DNA from: Bryobacter sp. CoA8 C33
GTDB lineage: Bacteria > Acidobacteriota > Terriglobia > Bryobacterales > Bryobacteraceae
DNA length: 33,419 bases
NCBI GenBank assembly: GCA_019931185.1
Contig: JAINDK010000033.1
Span: 1 to 33,419 of the forward strand
Direction of reading: 5' to 3'
Under the pieces are notes generated by a model. The model saw only the letters and a list, made by a program, of their open reading frames with translations, was not told the origin of the DNA and made no database searches. Positions 32,809-33,419 of the stretch are shown one piece after another. Within the stretch, counting starts at the first letter, position 1, and every line of letters begins with the position of its first letter. The position numbers and the translations under genes are program-made.

Positions 32809-33261
32809 ATGGGATTGGGAAAAGAAGAACTGGAAGAGTGTTCACCCACGCACGCCGCCAGGAGCTATCCGGCAAGCCGCAAGGTGGGCCGCGTGGGCGG
32901 CGTAGCGGAGGTGGAGTGGGACGAAGATGGCGCAGCAGGCTTGGATCATGGCTTGGTTGAATTCATCGAGTTTCTCAAGATCAGCGGATTGAATGGGGAT
33001 TGGCGCTATGCTCACACCGCCGGAACAGGGGGAGAGGGGGTGTTACCGAAGCTGTCAGCTATCCAGCAGTCTCGGACCGAAGGCAGTATCCGGCCGTCTT
33101 TCGAGAAGCAGGATGAACAAGAGCTGACACTGCGACTGGACCGGCAACTAGACATTACCGGCTCTGCGCTGTTGCGCTATGAATGGGTGCTGCATCCGGA
33201 TGCAACGGTGAAGACCAGGCAGGGCGGGAAGAAGGAGGCGAAAGTGGGTTACAACTCCTAG
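32809..33261 (+). pseudogene. IS4/IS1380-like transposase, decayed
   Basis: Within this 150-residue frame, HGLVEFIEFLKISGLN, GDWRYAH, GEGVLPKLSAI, EKQDEQELTLRLDRQL and YEWVLHPDATVKTRQGGKKE with GYN appear in the order seen in a group of DDE transposases ('GH-RYAH', 'D-V-PELLG', 'W-LD-D-TVK-LYG-QEGA--GYNP-KPGRPSH'). The segment between LKISGLN and WRYAH is deleted, the catalytic 'LDLDATVK' reads LHPDATVK, and a TAG interrupts the frame at 33259-33261. The same frame stays open to the window end (33262-33419), but I cannot align that part with confidence. The family name is approximate. Confidence 0.7.
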
Positions 33262-33419
33262 TACTACTGTGTCATAGACGAAGGGCGCAACATAACGGGC
33301 AACACGGGAGCCGACCGGCCAGCACTCTGGCGACCAGGATTCGCAGGGTGGCAATCGAATGCGGGTTATGACGTTGCGCTCGCCCCGCGTGGCTTCCAGT
33401 CGTGTGGAACTTCGGGTAG

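Overview
The window reads as a chromosomal segment of a high-GC Gram-negative bacterium, most likely an Acidobacteriota member close to the Solibacter/Bryobacter lineage. This is inferred from gene content (secreted DUF1080, DUF4097, DUF1554-type lectin and DUF5117-like metalloprotease proteins, an L-fuconate dehydratase-like enzyme, a two-domain ThyX-like protein) and from protein style, not from a database search. There is no rRNA or CRISPR array.

Layout. (1) 1-590 is a graveyard of mobile and accessory genes: the tail of an IS630-type transposase, the tail of a DUF5615 protein and the tail of a tyrosine recombinase, lying next to tRNA-Gly(CCC). (2) 695-3289, minus strand: glycerate 2-kinase, shikimate kinase and a short-chain dehydrogenase, tightly packed. 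(3) 3310-5014, plus strand: a LON-domain protein, a HAD hydrolase and a small protein like the flagellar-rod C-terminal domain, ended by a strong terminator. (4) 5030-18699, minus strand: a DUF1080 protein and a 12-gene complex I operon, nuoA-C-D-E-F-G-H-J-K-L-M-N, with a good sigma70-like promoter. nuoB and nuoI are missing from it, although the enzyme needs both. (5) 18732-21293, plus strand: a ThiS-like sulfur carrier overlapping a polysaccharide deacetylase, then a sigma54 activator with a degenerate receiver domain. (6) 21461-24307: a thymidylate-supply cluster (ThyX-like, dUTPase, dCTP deaminase) interrupted by a decayed antitoxin/YoeB-type toxin pair. (7) 24327-28272, minus strand: DUF4097 lipoprotein, YtkA-like protein and zinc metalloprotease in one run, then tRNA-Ala(CGC) and a terminator. 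(8) 28332-31694, plus strand: copper amine oxidase and L-fuconate dehydratase-like enzyme. (9) 31691-32650, minus strand: DUF1554-type lectin and DUF3817 membrane protein. (10) 32809 to the end: remnant of an IS4/IS1380-like transposase.

How the genes work together. Regions 2-4 and 6 are core metabolism: aromatic amino-acid synthesis, glycerate entry into glycolysis, proton-pumping NADH oxidation, and dUMP/dTMP supply with dUTP removal. Regions 7-9 form an exported and scavenging layer: a protease, a copper amine oxidase, a lectin and sugar-acid catabolism. Both ends of the window carry dead insertion sequences.

I see no complete unknown defence or mobile system. The best leads are the split complex I operon, the tandem ThyX-like protein inside a dNTP cluster, the ThiS-like protein with extra residues after its Gly-Gly, and the small flagellar-rod-like protein behind a hairpin. 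Long open frames antisense to the real genes are treated as GC-driven shadows.
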